Origin: a virus
Direction: 5' to 3' (one strand)
DNA: 32,437 nt
Virus record (IMG/VR): IMGVR_UViG_3300020190_000228
Location: 1-32,437 of that record
Positions 1 to 6,444 of this stretch are shown piece after piece. Numbering within the stretch: position 1 is the stretch's first letter; every line of letters starts with the position of its first letter. Below the pieces are notes generated by a model that did no database searches, was not told the origin of the DNA, and saw nothing but the letters and a program-made list of their open reading frames with translations. The position numbers and the translations under genes are program-made.

Positions 1-2
1 AG

Positions 3-395
3 GACATTGAACGGTCCCTCACGCCCACCCGCCGCCCCGGTCACGCCACCGCCTACCGCGTGCGCCTGCCCGCCGTGACCTACGTGCATCCGGAGTTTGG
101 CCCTCACGCCGAAAGCCCCGCCCACACCCTGACCGTGGATACGGCGGGACTGGAGGGGCTGGACCGCGCCGCCTTCCTCGACTTCATGCGGGACTATCAG
201 GCGAGAGGGGGGACGTGGGTGCTGTATGCGCCTGATACGCGGGACGGTTTGCAGCCCACCCGAAGGGGGGACGCAACGCAAGCGCAACTCCGGCGTATCT
301 TCGAGCAACTGATCTTGCCCCATGAGGCCCATTTGTCCGCCCTGCCTCAACCTCTCCCGGTAGAGGTCGGCAATGATGTTGCGCTCCCCGTGTAA
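3..395 (+). CDS. C-terminal part of an unrecognised protein, truncated by the window edge
   Basis: The reading frame is open from the first bases of the window and stops at a TAA at 393-395, so only the last ~130 residues are present. GTG60 is an in-frame codon but the frame continues upstream of it with plausible protein sequence, so it is probably not the start. The visible part is soluble, with no membrane segment, and has a charged C-terminal helix (LRRIFEQLILPHEAHLSAL). I do not recognise a family. It is the first of a run of plus-strand genes leading to the terminase genes. A hairpin follows its stop. Confidence 0.6.
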   Translation, partial: DIERSLTPTRRPGHATAYRVRLPAVTYVHPEFGPHAESPAHTLTVDTAGLEGLDRAAFLDFMRDYQARGGTWVLYAPDTRDGLQPTRRGDATQAQLRRIFEQLILPHEAHLSALPQPLPVEVGNDVALPV

Positions 396-420
396 AAGTC
401 GTATCCTGATCGTCAGAATC

Positions 421-454
421 CCCCCGTGTCTCTGTGACCGGGGGCCTTCTCTTT
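421..454 (+). terminator. Possible intrinsic terminator after the first gene
   Basis: CCCCCG (421-426) pairs with CGGGGG (439-444) around a 12-base loop, followed by a pyrimidine/T-rich run (CCTTCTCTTT, 445-454). The loop is long and the T-run is interrupted, so this is weaker than the other terminators in the window. Confidence 0.4.
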
Positions 455-468
455 GCCGAGGTGCGCCC

Positions 469-708
469 TTGTGGACTGATCTTGAGACGATAGAGACGCC
501 CGACCTCCCCGCCGCGAAAGCCGCCCTGGAAGCCGCACAGAAGCCCTACCGGGATGCGCTGGAACGGTGGAAGGCGGGCCAAGCCGCCCGCGCCGCCCAG
601 CATGTCCCCCGTGCCCCCGCCTCATGGAGCGAGTACCGGGTGAAGCTCAGCAAATGCGGGACGCGGGCGACGGTTCAGCGGAGGGACGCCCGTGCGCCCC
701 TCGATTGA
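469..708 (+). CDS. Small hypothetical protein (79 aa)
   Basis: The frame is open from 373, but the peptide before 469 would read across the hairpin at 421-454 and looks unnatural. The TTG at 469 (product starting MWTDLETIET) is preceded by a weak GAGG-like site. The product has an Ala/Glu/Lys-rich helix in its middle (about residues 14-45) and a basic tail. No family is recognised. It overlaps the next gene by 17 bases, which suggests coupled translation. The start codon is uncertain. Confidence 0.45.
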   Translation: MWTDLETIETPDLPAAKAALEAAQKPYRDALERWKAGQAARAAQHVPRAPASWSEYRVKLSKCGTRATVQRRDARAPLD

Positions 709-874
709 GATTGAGCGCCAGGAGCGCGGCTACTTTGTGGAGTTCTGGCGCGACCATGTGGGCGCTCAGGCCGTCGCGCCCAATCTGCCCCTTGCGCTGT
801 GGCGTGTGTGGCAAGAGTGGAAGGCGAACGTGCGCGACATGAAAGCGGACAGGCTCAGGCGGGGCAGGCCGTGA
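692..874 (+). CDS. Small hypothetical protein (60 aa)
   Basis: GTG692 follows a GGAGGG site at 680-685 with good spacing. The product is 60 residues, Trp- and Arg-rich, with a helical C-terminal half (WRVWQEWKANVRDMKADRLRR). No domain is recognised. Its stop overlaps a GTG at 871 by four bases (GTGA), the usual junction in this operon. It belongs to the run of tiny overlapping genes that precedes the terminase genes. Confidence 0.55.
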   Translation: MRPSIEIERQERGYFVEFWRDHVGAQAVAPNLPLALWRVWQEWKANVRDMKADRLRRGRP

Positions 875-999
875 CGGGCTGGACTCGAAAGGACTACCGC
901 TGGAAGTGCCGCGTTCCTGTGGGGACTCGACACAATGGTGGCCGCACCGGGAGGCGAGGGCCAGCGCGTGAGCGGGGCAGCCGGAGGGGGAGAGCATGA
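871..999 (+). CDS. Very small basic protein (42 aa), doubtful
   Basis: GTG871 overlaps the previous stop by four bases, and its own stop (997-999) overlaps the next ATG at 996 by four bases. That neat fit on both sides is the main argument that it is real. The product is very rich in Arg and Gly (ending RERGSRRGRA), which high-GC DNA can also give by chance. No function can be assigned. It may instead be a spacer between 692-874 and 996-1151. Confidence 0.35.
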   Translation: MTGWTRKDYRWKCRVPVGTRHNGGRTGRRGPARERGSRRGRA

Positions 1000-1151
1000 A
1001 CACCATGCAGAGCGTGAGGCAAGTTGAGCTTGCTCTTGCGGGCCTGTGGACGCTGCTACCGGGGAAGACTTGGAACCGCAAGCGCCACACCCAAAGGCAG
1101 AAACGGCCTGGCTTTCTGAATGGTGCCGGATTCAAGCCGCGCCGCTGCTAG
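996..1151 (+). CDS. Small hypothetical protein (51 aa)
   Basis: ATG996 is preceded by a strong purine-rich site (GGAGGGGGAG, about 982-991) and overlaps the upstream stop by four bases. The product has a short hydrophobic helix (about residues 10-22, VELALAGLWTLLP) followed by a strongly basic C-terminal half. No family is recognised. The stop TAG at 1149-1151 is followed by the palindrome pair at 1156-1191. Confidence 0.5.
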   Translation: MNTMQSVRQVELALAGLWTLLPGKTWNRKRHTQRQKRPGFLNGAGFKPRRC

Positions 1152-1155
1152 TCCA

Positions 1156-1191
1156 TTCAGAATCTGAAACGCCCGTTTCTGTCACAGAAAC
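1156..1191. repeat. Two adjacent palindromes, operator-like
   Basis: TTCAGAATCTGAA (1156-1168) and GTTTCTGTCACAGAAAC (1175-1191) are perfect odd palindromes with centres 21 bases apart, about two helical turns. A third symmetry, GAAACG-CC-CGTTTC, joins them at 1166-1179. They lie between two small genes. The first motif recurs at 11652, 21961 and 31359 and the core of the second at 19534. They could bind a dimeric regulator, or be a dispersed host repeat. Confidence 0.6.
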
Positions 1192-1206
1192 TCCGGGGGG
1201 TGCGCT

Positions 1207-1374
1207 GTGCCCAAGTGCGAGTCGCGCCCGATCAGTTGGAGGGGCGAGCCGACCCCGGAAGCGCGGGAGGCTGCCCGCGAGTACGAATGGCAGATGCGCC
1301 GCTACTGGGCGACGGACGATGACCCCTACTACGTGCCCGCCCTGCCGGATGAAGAAACGAAGGGAGAGCCATGA
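1207..1374 (+). CDS. Small acidic hypothetical protein (55 aa)
   Basis: GTG1207 opens a 55-residue frame ending at TGA 1372-1374, which overlaps the next ATG at 1371 by four bases. A G-rich stretch at 1194-1201 could serve as a weak ribosome binding site. The product is rich in Glu, Asp, Arg and Tyr (AREAAREYEWQMRRYW, then DDDPYY), which looks like a natural protein rather than a shadow frame. No domain is recognised. Adjacent palindromes upstream make it a candidate for local control. Confidence 0.5.
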   Translation: MPKCESRPISWRGEPTPEAREAAREYEWQMRRYWATDDDPYYVPALPDEETKGEP

Positions 1375-1589
1375 AGTACAACCGAGGCGATAAGGTCCGC
1401 ATCCTGCCCCACGCCGTGATTGATGCGCCGGAGCTGATCGGGCAGGTGGTGACGGTCAGAGTGGAGAGCTTGGGCATCATCAGCGTGACCGCCGATAGTG
1501 GCCGTTCCGCTGCCTGCACACGGGATGAGTTGGAGCTTGTGGAAGCCAACCCAACGCCACCCCGCCCGATTCAGCAGCAGTTCGCCTGA
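1371..1589 (+). CDS. Small beta-rich protein, SH3/KOW-like (72 aa)
   Basis: ATG1371 follows a GGGAGAG site (1362-1368) and overlaps the previous stop as ATGA. The N-terminal ~55 residues (MKYNRGDKVRIL, then GQVVTVRVESLG and GIISVTADSG) alternate short beta strands in the manner of small SH3-like or KOW barrels, with the usual basic GDKVRI opening. The tail is Pro-rich (NPTPPRP). This is a fold guess from pattern only. Such proteins often bind nucleic acid or protein partners, but no partner is indicated here. Confidence 0.6.
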   Translation: MKYNRGDKVRILPHAVIDAPELIGQVVTVRVESLGIISVTADSGRSAACTRDELELVEANPTPPRPIQQQFA

Positions 1590-1621
1590 CCCGCCCTCCC
1601 CCACGACGGGGACGGGGAGCT

Positions 1622-1876
1622 GTGGCCCGCGCCGAATGGAGAGACATGACCGAGACTGAGCAGCGCTTCCTTGACCGTATCTGTGCGATTGAGCTGATGG
1701 CCTACGGTCACAGCATTGACCACATCCCCGAGCATCTGCGGGATGACCCGCTCGTGCGCCGCGTTATGGAGCTGCACACCTGTTGGAAGGCGCAGTTTTA
1801 CAAGGCGCTGGCTGAGCGGGAGATGCAAGCGCATATTGACCCACTGTTTCCCAAGCCCGCGCCTTTGCTAGACTGA
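1622..1876 (+). CDS. Small helical hypothetical protein (84 aa)
   Basis: GTG1622 lies just after GGGGAG (1614-1619). ATG1646 is an alternative start giving 76 residues. The spacing to the purine site is short for both, so the start is open. The product looks wholly helical (TEQRFLDRICAIELMAYGHSI; RVMELHTCWKAQFYKALAERE) and ends with a Pro-rich tail. No family is recognised. It is the last gene before the non-coding leader of the terminase genes. Confidence 0.55.
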   Translation: MARAEWRDMTETEQRFLDRICAIELMAYGHSIDHIPEHLRDDPLVRRVMELHTCWKAQFYKALAEREMQAHIDPLFPKPAPLLD

Positions 1877-1907
1877 GCGCACCCCTAGCCCGCGCTTTTG
1901 CCTTTCC

Positions 1908-1931
1908 GCCCCCTTCACCGGGGGCTTTTTT
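1908..1931 (+). terminator. Intrinsic terminator
   Basis: GCCCCC (1908-1913) and GGGGGC (1920-1925) form a perfect stem with loop TTCACC, followed by six Ts (1926-1931). It would end transcription of the small-gene cluster upstream. Confidence 0.85.
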
Positions 1932-2057
1932 CATGGCGGGAAGAGAACTCGACACGGTGGGAGTCCGTGCCCCGCCACCACACGCCCACCGGGGGCCAAC
2001 CCGGTAGACTGATTGCGGACCGCCGTAGGAAGTTGTCCGATGCAGTGCAGCAGAGTC

Positions 2058-2081
2058 GCCCCCCACCTCGGGGGGCTTTTT
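2058..2081 (+). terminator. Intrinsic terminator directly before terS
   Basis: GCCCCCC (2058-2064) and GGGGGGC (2070-2076) form a perfect 7-bp stem with loop ACCTC, followed by five Ts (2077-2081). The ribosome binding site of the small terminase gene starts only six bases later. This makes it a possible attenuator or antitermination target rather than a simple operon end. Confidence 0.8.
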
Positions 2082-2098
2082 CGTTGAAGGAGGGCCGC

Positions 2099-2539
2099 GT
2101 GTCCAAGACGTACACAGACGATCAGCGGATTGCGGCCCTCGCCGCCCTCGCTGCCAATGGTGGCAACATCAGCCAGACCGCCCGCCAGACGGGTATTCCG
2201 CGCATCACGCTCCGCAAGTGGCAAGCTTCTGAGCTGAATGACTTGCCAGAGGTTGCCAGCATAAAAGCTGAGCTGACCGGGAGCTTTATCGAGAAGGCCC
2301 GGAGTGCCCGTGAGCTGATTCTGGACCGCCTCGTGGCCCTGGCCCCGGAAGAGCGGGACATGTTCAAGCTCGCCGGGGCCTTCAAGATCGTGAACGAAGC
2401 CGCCCGCCTGGAAGGGGGAGAGGCGACACAACGGAGTGAGGTGAGGCAGGTTGACGAAGACCCCGAACGCGCCCGCCTCGCCAGGGCAGCCGCAGAAGCC
2501 CTTGAGCGGGAGTGGGAGCAGGGCACCACGCTCAACTGA
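2099..2539 (+). CDS. terS: Terminase small subunit
   Basis: The small terminase recognises the packaging site on phage DNA and passes it to the large subunit. The frame is open from 1898, but GTG2099 is chosen because AAGGAGG lies at 2087-2093 and the upstream part would cross a terminator. The 146-residue product starts with a helix-turn-helix (about residues 8-35, IAALAALAANGGNISQTARQ then IPRITLRKW). A helical middle follows (EKARSARELILDRLVALAPE) and then an acidic tail. Length, fold and position just before the large subunit fit the family. The large subunit frame overlaps its 3' end. Confidence 0.85.
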   Translation: MSKTYTDDQRIAALAALAANGGNISQTARQTGIPRITLRKWQASELNDLPEVASIKAELTGSFIEKARSARELILDRLVALAPEERDMFKLAGAFKIVNEAARLEGGEATQRSEVRQVDEDPERARLARAAAEALEREWEQGTTLN

Positions 2540-3929
2540 CCTCCCGCCCCTCCTGCTGGCCCGTGAGCGTCTGAGCATGTACTTCAACCTTGCACGCGGC
2601 TACCGCCCCGCCCCCCATCAGGTGCGGATTCTGCGGGAGGTGCAAGAGTTCCTAGAGGAGTGCTGGCGCACCCCGCCCGGCGAAGCGGACGGCCTGCGGG
2701 TGCTGGTGGTCAACATGCCGCCCGGCGCGGGCAAGAGCAGCATCATCTCGGCCACCGCCCCGCCCTGGATTCTCGGGCACCGCCCCTTTGAGCGCATGGG
2801 CATTGTGTCCGCTAAGGGTGACCTCGCGGCGATGTTCGAGAGCGTCACCAAAGTGGACATTGAGAGCGGCAACGTCTATGCCGAGTGCTTCCCCGACGAA
2901 GCCGCCCGCCCGGACGCCTCACGCGGCTGGGCAAAGGGCACGCTCTACCTGAAGGGCCTGCCTGCCGGGGAAGCGACGCCGAGCATCAACACGGCGGGCC
3001 TGTTCGGGTCCATTCTCGGGAAGCGGTGGACGTTCCTGATTCTGGATGACCCGCAAGATCAGGAGACGGCCCGCACGCCCGATCAGCGCAAGAAGACGTG
3101 GGAGTTCATCAACGGCACCGTCCTCTCCCGCGTGATTCCCGGCTCTCCCGTGATCTGCGTGCAGCAGCGCTGGCACGAGGATGACGTGTCCGGGCAGCTC
3201 ATTCGCCACTACGGGGCGCGGGTGGTCACGCTGCCCGCCCTGGATGAGGAGGGGCGCTCTTACTGGCCGGAGATGTACTCGGCAGACTACCTCCGGCAAC
3301 GGCGGCAGGCTGACCCGCACCTGTTCGAGGCGAACTATCAGCAACGCCCCGGCCAGGGCGCGGGTGACGTGTTCAAGCGCGAGTGGTTCCAGTATTACGA
3401 CACCCTGCCCGCCGAGGGCTACCACCTCCAGAGCTGGGATACGGCGTTCAAGACCGGGCAGGAAAACGACTACAGCGCCCGCGTGGACGGCTTCGTGACG
3501 CCCAACCGGGATGTGTACATCACAGATTTTGACTGGCAGCGGCTGGAGTTCCCGCAACTCGTGGCCGAGGTCAAGCGGGCCTATGAAGCCCGCAAGCCCC
3601 GCTCGGTGCTGGTAGAGGACAAGGCGAGTGGGACCAGCGCCGTGCAAGCCCTCAAGCAGGGAAGCGCGGTGCCCATCGTGCCCATCAAGCCGGAGACGGA
3701 CAAGGTGAGCCGCGCCCGCAGCACAACGGGATGGTTTGAGGCCGGGAAGGTTTTCTTTCCCCGCAACCACCCCCGCGTGGCTGAGTTTGAGGCGTTCCTG
3801 ACGGGCTTCCCCCTGCTGGCCCATGACGACCCAACCGACGCGATTGTGCAACTGCTCAAGCACGTCATTTCGCGGCCCGCCCTCAATCTCCCCGACCGCG
3901 CAGGCCACAGCGCCGCACAAGCGAGGTAA
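2451..3929 (+). CDS. terL: Terminase large subunit (ATPase and nuclease)
   Basis: This is the packaging motor that pumps DNA into the prohead and cuts it. Walker A is PPGAGKS (residues 90-96), Walker B is LILDD (196-200), and the coupling motif is QRWHEDD (239-245). The RNase H-like nuclease shows SWDTAFK (328-334, Asp330), LVEDKASG (387-394, Asp390) and HDDPTDA (458-464). All key motifs are intact. The TTG2451 start overlaps terS by 89 bases; TTG2502 or ATG2577 are alternatives. Sequence before ATG2577 (LLLARERLSMYFNLARGYRP) looks like a normal terminase N-terminus, so I favour an upstream start. The function is secure; the exact start is not. Confidence 0.95.
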   Translation: MTKTPNAPASPGQPQKPLSGSGSRAPRSTDLPPLLLARERLSMYFNLARGYRPAPHQVRILREVQEFLEECWRTPPGEADGLRVLVVNMPPGAGKSSIISATAPPWILGHRPFERMGIVSAKGDLAAMFESVTKVDIESGNVYAECFPDEAARPDASRGWAKGTLYLKGLPAGEATPSINTAGLFGSILGKRWTFLILDDPQDQETARTPDQRKKTWEFINGTVLSRVIPGSPVICVQQRWHEDDVSGQLIRHYGARVVTLPALDEEGRSYWPEMYSADYLRQRRQADPHLFEANYQQRPGQGAGDVFKREWFQYYDTLPAEGYHLQSWDTAFKTGQENDYSARVDGFVTPNRDVYITDFDWQRLEFPQLVAEVKRAYEARKPRSVLVEDKASGTSAVQALKQGSAVPIVPIKPETDKVSRARSTTGWFEAGKVFFPRNHPRVAEFEAFLTGFPLLAHDDPTDAIVQLLKHVISRPALNLPDRAGHSAAQAR

Positions 3930-3932
3930 GCA

Positions 3933-5618
3933 ATGGAACCAGACGCAATCCTGAAGGCCGTTCAGGAAGCACGGAAGGCGGCCCTCAAGGTTGAGGCTGA
4001 CCCACGCCTCCTGACGAACGTCAAGCGTCGTGACTTCGCCCAGGGTGAGCAGATCGGGAAGAATCTGGAGTACTACCCCGGCCTGATTCCCGAAGACCCC
4101 GACGAGCGCGAGGCATTCAAGAAACGCCTGATGGTGCTGGCCCTCATCGGTCCCGCCCTGAACAATTTCACTACGCATACCCTCGGGCGCGACCCGGAAT
4201 GGACCGCCAGCGCAGGCGAGGACGGGAAGCCCCTTGAGCCTGACGATGAGCGCGTCAAAGCCCTCTCCATCTGGCACAAGGGCAACGGGCGCGTTCACGC
4301 CGAACTCAAGCGGGCCGATCAACACATGCGCTGGGGCGGCGTGGCCTACCTGTGGATGTATACGCCTGATGTCTACCGGGTCCTCAGCGGCGGGCAGCTC
4401 CAACGGAACGCCCCCACCTACGCTGAGGCCCTTGAACTCATCCGCCTGGATGCCCTGGACGCCACGCAAGCGGGCGCGGTGGAGCAGGACGGGGTAAAGC
4501 TGGCCTACTGGCGCTCCTACAGCGTCACGGTGGACGGCAAGGCGCAGAACCGCATCGAGGTTCACACCCGGCAGGAGATCACCGTCTACGTGGAAGACGG
4601 GGACAAGCTGGTCCCGGCCTCGGACGTGGGCGAGAATCCCCGCCCGAACCCCCTTCATGACCCTGCCCGCCCCCTGCGCTTCCCCGCCCTGATGTATGAG
4701 ATGAAGCGCGAGGAAGGCCCGCAGGTCACGCAGAGCATGGTGGATGTTCAGAACGCCACGAACACCACCGCTATGAATGTCCTGCGGAACAACAATCTCG
4801 GGGGCTGGCGGCAGTACTACACCCTGAACGCCGCCCGTCCGGTGGATGACGTGACCGGGGAGAAGACGAACTACCGCTTTGGCCCCTCGCGGGTGCTGGA
4901 CATTCAGGCAGATTATCTGCGGAACGCCGATGGAACGCCCCTCCTGAACGCGACGGGTGACCCGATCATGCTGACGGCCTCTGTGGGCACGTTCGACCCC
5001 GTGAACAGTCAGTTCATGCGCGAGGACGCCGACTGGTACGAACGGAAGCTGCTGGGGCAGCTCAATCAGCTCTGGACACTGGCGGCAGAGGCAGCCATCA
5101 GCGGGGAATCGCGCAAGCAGTCGCGGCGGGCCTTTGACCTCAGCCTGCCCGCTGAGGCTCAGCCTGCCCGTGACGCGCTGCAATGGATTATCCAGACGGC
5201 TGACCATTTCGCGCAGTGGGTGATGGGCCAGGACGTGCCGACCGACCCCATCACGGTAGACGCCCGTCTTTTCCTCGATGTGGACGCGGTAGACCTCGAA
5301 ACGCTCAAGCAACTTGACCTCATGCACAGCGCCGGGAAGATCAGCCTGGAAACGCTGCTGGAATCCACGCCCGGCGTCACCGATGTGGCAAAGGAACTGG
5401 AGCGCATCAAAGCCGAGCTTGCCAGCAACGCGAAGTTTGCCCTGGAACTGTTCACGGGCGGCCTCCTGCCCCGTGCGGTGGGCCTAGGCGTGCTGAAACA
5501 GGCAGGCTACCCGGTCACGCCCGAGCAGATCGCGGCGGCTGAGGAAATGGAATCGCTGGGGCTGCCAGCAGAGGGGGGAGAGGATGAGCCTGTTTCGCCC
5601 GAAGTTCACCCCGCTTGA
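3933..5618 (+). CDS. Portal protein
   Basis: The portal ring forms the DNA entry vertex of the capsid and docks the terminase. ATG3933 follows GAGGTAA (about 3923-3929), three bases after the terL stop. The 561 residues are a normal portal length. The pattern fits SPP1 gp6/DUF4055-like portals: a helical N-terminal part (FKKRLMVLALIGPALNNFTTHTLGRDPEW), a wing with beta strands, the clip-like PALMYEMKREEGPQVTQSMVDV segment, and a long helical crown (about 470-545). The subfamily is a guess. Position between terL and a gp7-like gene strongly supports the call. Confidence 0.85.
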   Translation: MEPDAILKAVQEARKAALKVEADPRLLTNVKRRDFAQGEQIGKNLEYYPGLIPEDPDEREAFKKRLMVLALIGPALNNFTTHTLGRDPEWTASAGEDGKPLEPDDERVKALSIWHKGNGRVHAELKRADQHMRWGGVAYLWMYTPDVYRVLSGGQLQRNAPTYAEALELIRLDALDATQAGAVEQDGVKLAYWRSYSVTVDGKAQNRIEVHTRQEITVYVEDGDKLVPASDVGENPRPNPLHDPARPLRFPALMYEMKREEGPQVTQSMVDVQNATNTTAMNVLRNNNLGGWRQYYTLNAARPVDDVTGEKTNYRFGPSRVLDIQADYLRNADGTPLLNATGDPIMLTASVGTFDPVNSQFMREDADWYERKLLGQLNQLWTLAAEAAISGESRKQSRRAFDLSLPAEAQPARDALQWIIQTADHFAQWVMGQDVPTDPITVDARLFLDVDAVDLETLKQLDLMHSAGKISLETLLESTPGVTDVAKELERIKAELASNAKFALELFTGGLLPRAVGLGVLKQAGYPVTPEQIAAAEEMESLGLPAEGGEDEPVSPEVHPA

Positions 5619-5757
5619 CCTCATCGCCCCGCTGTGGCTGGCCCACATGACACTTCTCCTGAGCAGTCAGGGGCAGTGGGGCAGCGCGGCGCTGGCGTTT
5701 GCGTGGTACGTGATGTTCATGGCCCTGCTGAAGGGCGCGTATGGGGCCTCCCCATGA
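5584..5757 (+). CDS. Small membrane protein (57 aa)
   Basis: ATG5584 is preceded by a strong GAGGGGGGAGAGG run and lies 35 bases inside the 3' end of the portal gene, in another frame. The product has two hydrophobic segments (about residues 11-28, LDLIAPLWLAHMTLLL, and 34-50, SAALAFAWYVMFMALL), so a two-pass membrane protein is likely. No family is recognised, and a role in head assembly is not obvious for a membrane protein. The stop overlaps another ATG at 5754, which opens only a 12-codon frame. Confidence 0.6.
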   Translation: MSLFRPKFTPLDLIAPLWLAHMTLLLSSQGQWGSAALAFAWYVMFMALLKGAYGASP

Positions 5758-5788
5758 CCGGGCCAAAGGTATCGCTAGTGGAGGCCGA

Positions 5789-6211
5789 ATGACCCGCAAA
5801 GCCCCACCCGCGCCCCTCTCGCAAGCCTGGACGGGCGCTCAGGTGGAAGCCCACGCCCACGCCGCCCTGACTGCCGCCCTCAATTACTTCCGCATTCCCG
5901 ATCACTGGGAGGTCACGCTCTGTTTCAGCGGGGGAGACGGGGACAACGCGGGTGAGGTCCATGTGGACCAAACCTATCTGCGGGCCACCATCACGCTGAA
6001 CACCGAGTATCTGCGGACCAGCCCTCAGAAAGTATGGGAGACGGTCGGGCATGAGGTCGCCCACATCGCCCTTGCGCCCTTCGATGCTTTCTGGGTGGGC
6101 CTGCCAGATAAGACGCAGGGCAAGCAGCGGGAGCAGTACATCCGGGCCGTAGAGAACACCGTGGTTCAGTTGACGCGAATGTGGCTGCGGGACCATCCCG
6201 ACCCGGCCTGA
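5789..6211 (+). CDS. HExxH zinc metallopeptidase-like protein
   Basis: ATG5789 follows GGAGG (5780-5784) at good spacing; the frame is open further upstream but without a better site. The 140-residue product has the zinc-binding motif GHEVAHIAL (His88, Glu89, His92). Glu122 in RAVENTVVQL is a possible third ligand. A beta-rich part comes before the motif (HWEVTLCF; RATITLNTEYL), as in minimal zincins of the SprT type. It sits between portal and minor head genes, so prohead processing is possible, but no cleavage target is visible. It could also be a structural relic of a peptidase fold. Confidence 0.65.
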   Translation: MTRKAPPAPLSQAWTGAQVEAHAHAALTAALNYFRIPDHWEVTLCFSGGDGDNAGEVHVDQTYLRATITLNTEYLRTSPQKVWETVGHEVAHIALAPFDAFWVGLPDKTQGKQREQYIRAVENTVVQLTRMWLRDHPDPA

Positions 6212-6222
6212 GGGGGTGAGCC

Positions 6223-6441
6223 ATGAAAACGAAGCGTGGCCGCGTGGTCCACACCACCGTCAAGATCATGATTGAGTGTCAGGGCCGAGAAACCGAGCAT
6301 GACGCCCCGTTCGCCTACTACGAATGTCCCTGCGGGCATGAGGACGCCCGCCCCTGCCCGCCCTACGCCTTTCCAGCATGTGAGGCGTGCGGGGCGGTGG
6401 TGATGCCTGAGCGTGAGGCCCTGGAAACCCGGAGGGGGTAA
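6223..6441 (+). CDS. Small Cys-rich protein, zinc-ribbon-like (72 aa)
   Basis: ATG6223 follows GAGGGGGTGAG (6210-6220). The product carries CPCGH (about residues 35-39), a further Cys at about 44, and ACEACG (about 52-57), a spacing compatible with a small zinc ribbon or other metal-bound knuckle. The N-terminal half forms beta strands (RVVHTTVKIMIECQG). I do not recognise the family. It lies in the head operon, three bases before the minor head protein gene. Confidence 0.6.
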   Translation: MKTKRGRVVHTTVKIMIECQGRETEHDAPFAYYECPCGHEDARPCPPYAFPACEACGAVVMPEREALETRRG

Positions 6442-6444
6442 GCC

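Larger units (their letters stand above)
1877..2098. other. Non-coding leader before the terminase genes
   Basis: This stretch of about 220 bases has two intrinsic terminators (1908-1931 and 2058-2081) and no convincing gene between them. I looked for a tRNA cloverleaf in 1932-2057 and found none. It contains ACCCGGTAGAC (1999-2009), repeated exactly at 7971-7981 before the replication initiator gene. The TAGACT inside it could be a -10 element, but no matching -35 is visible. Confidence 0.5.

Noticed and set aside
1046-1393. 115-codon plus-strand frame across the palindrome pair
   Set aside because: It competes with two better frames (996-1151 and 1207-1374) that have matching overlaps and, for the first, a strong ribosome site. 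Its product looks like random Arg/Pro/Ser sequence.
1932-2057. tRNA or small structured RNA between two terminators
   Set aside because: No acceptor stem, T-loop motif or cloverleaf can be drawn. I cannot exclude an unstructured small RNA, but nothing supports one.
1898-2098. N-terminal extension of terS
   Set aside because: It would be translated through two terminator hairpins and begins without a ribosome site. GTG2099 has AAGGAGG.
2919-5327. 802-codon open frame on the minus strand opposite terL and portal
   Set aside because: It is a stop-free shadow caused by high GC codon use. The plus strand carries clear terminase and portal motifs, and the minus product shows no domain.
5754-5792. 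12-codon frame after the small membrane protein gene
   Set aside because: Too short to support as a gene; it probably only links translation to ATG5789.
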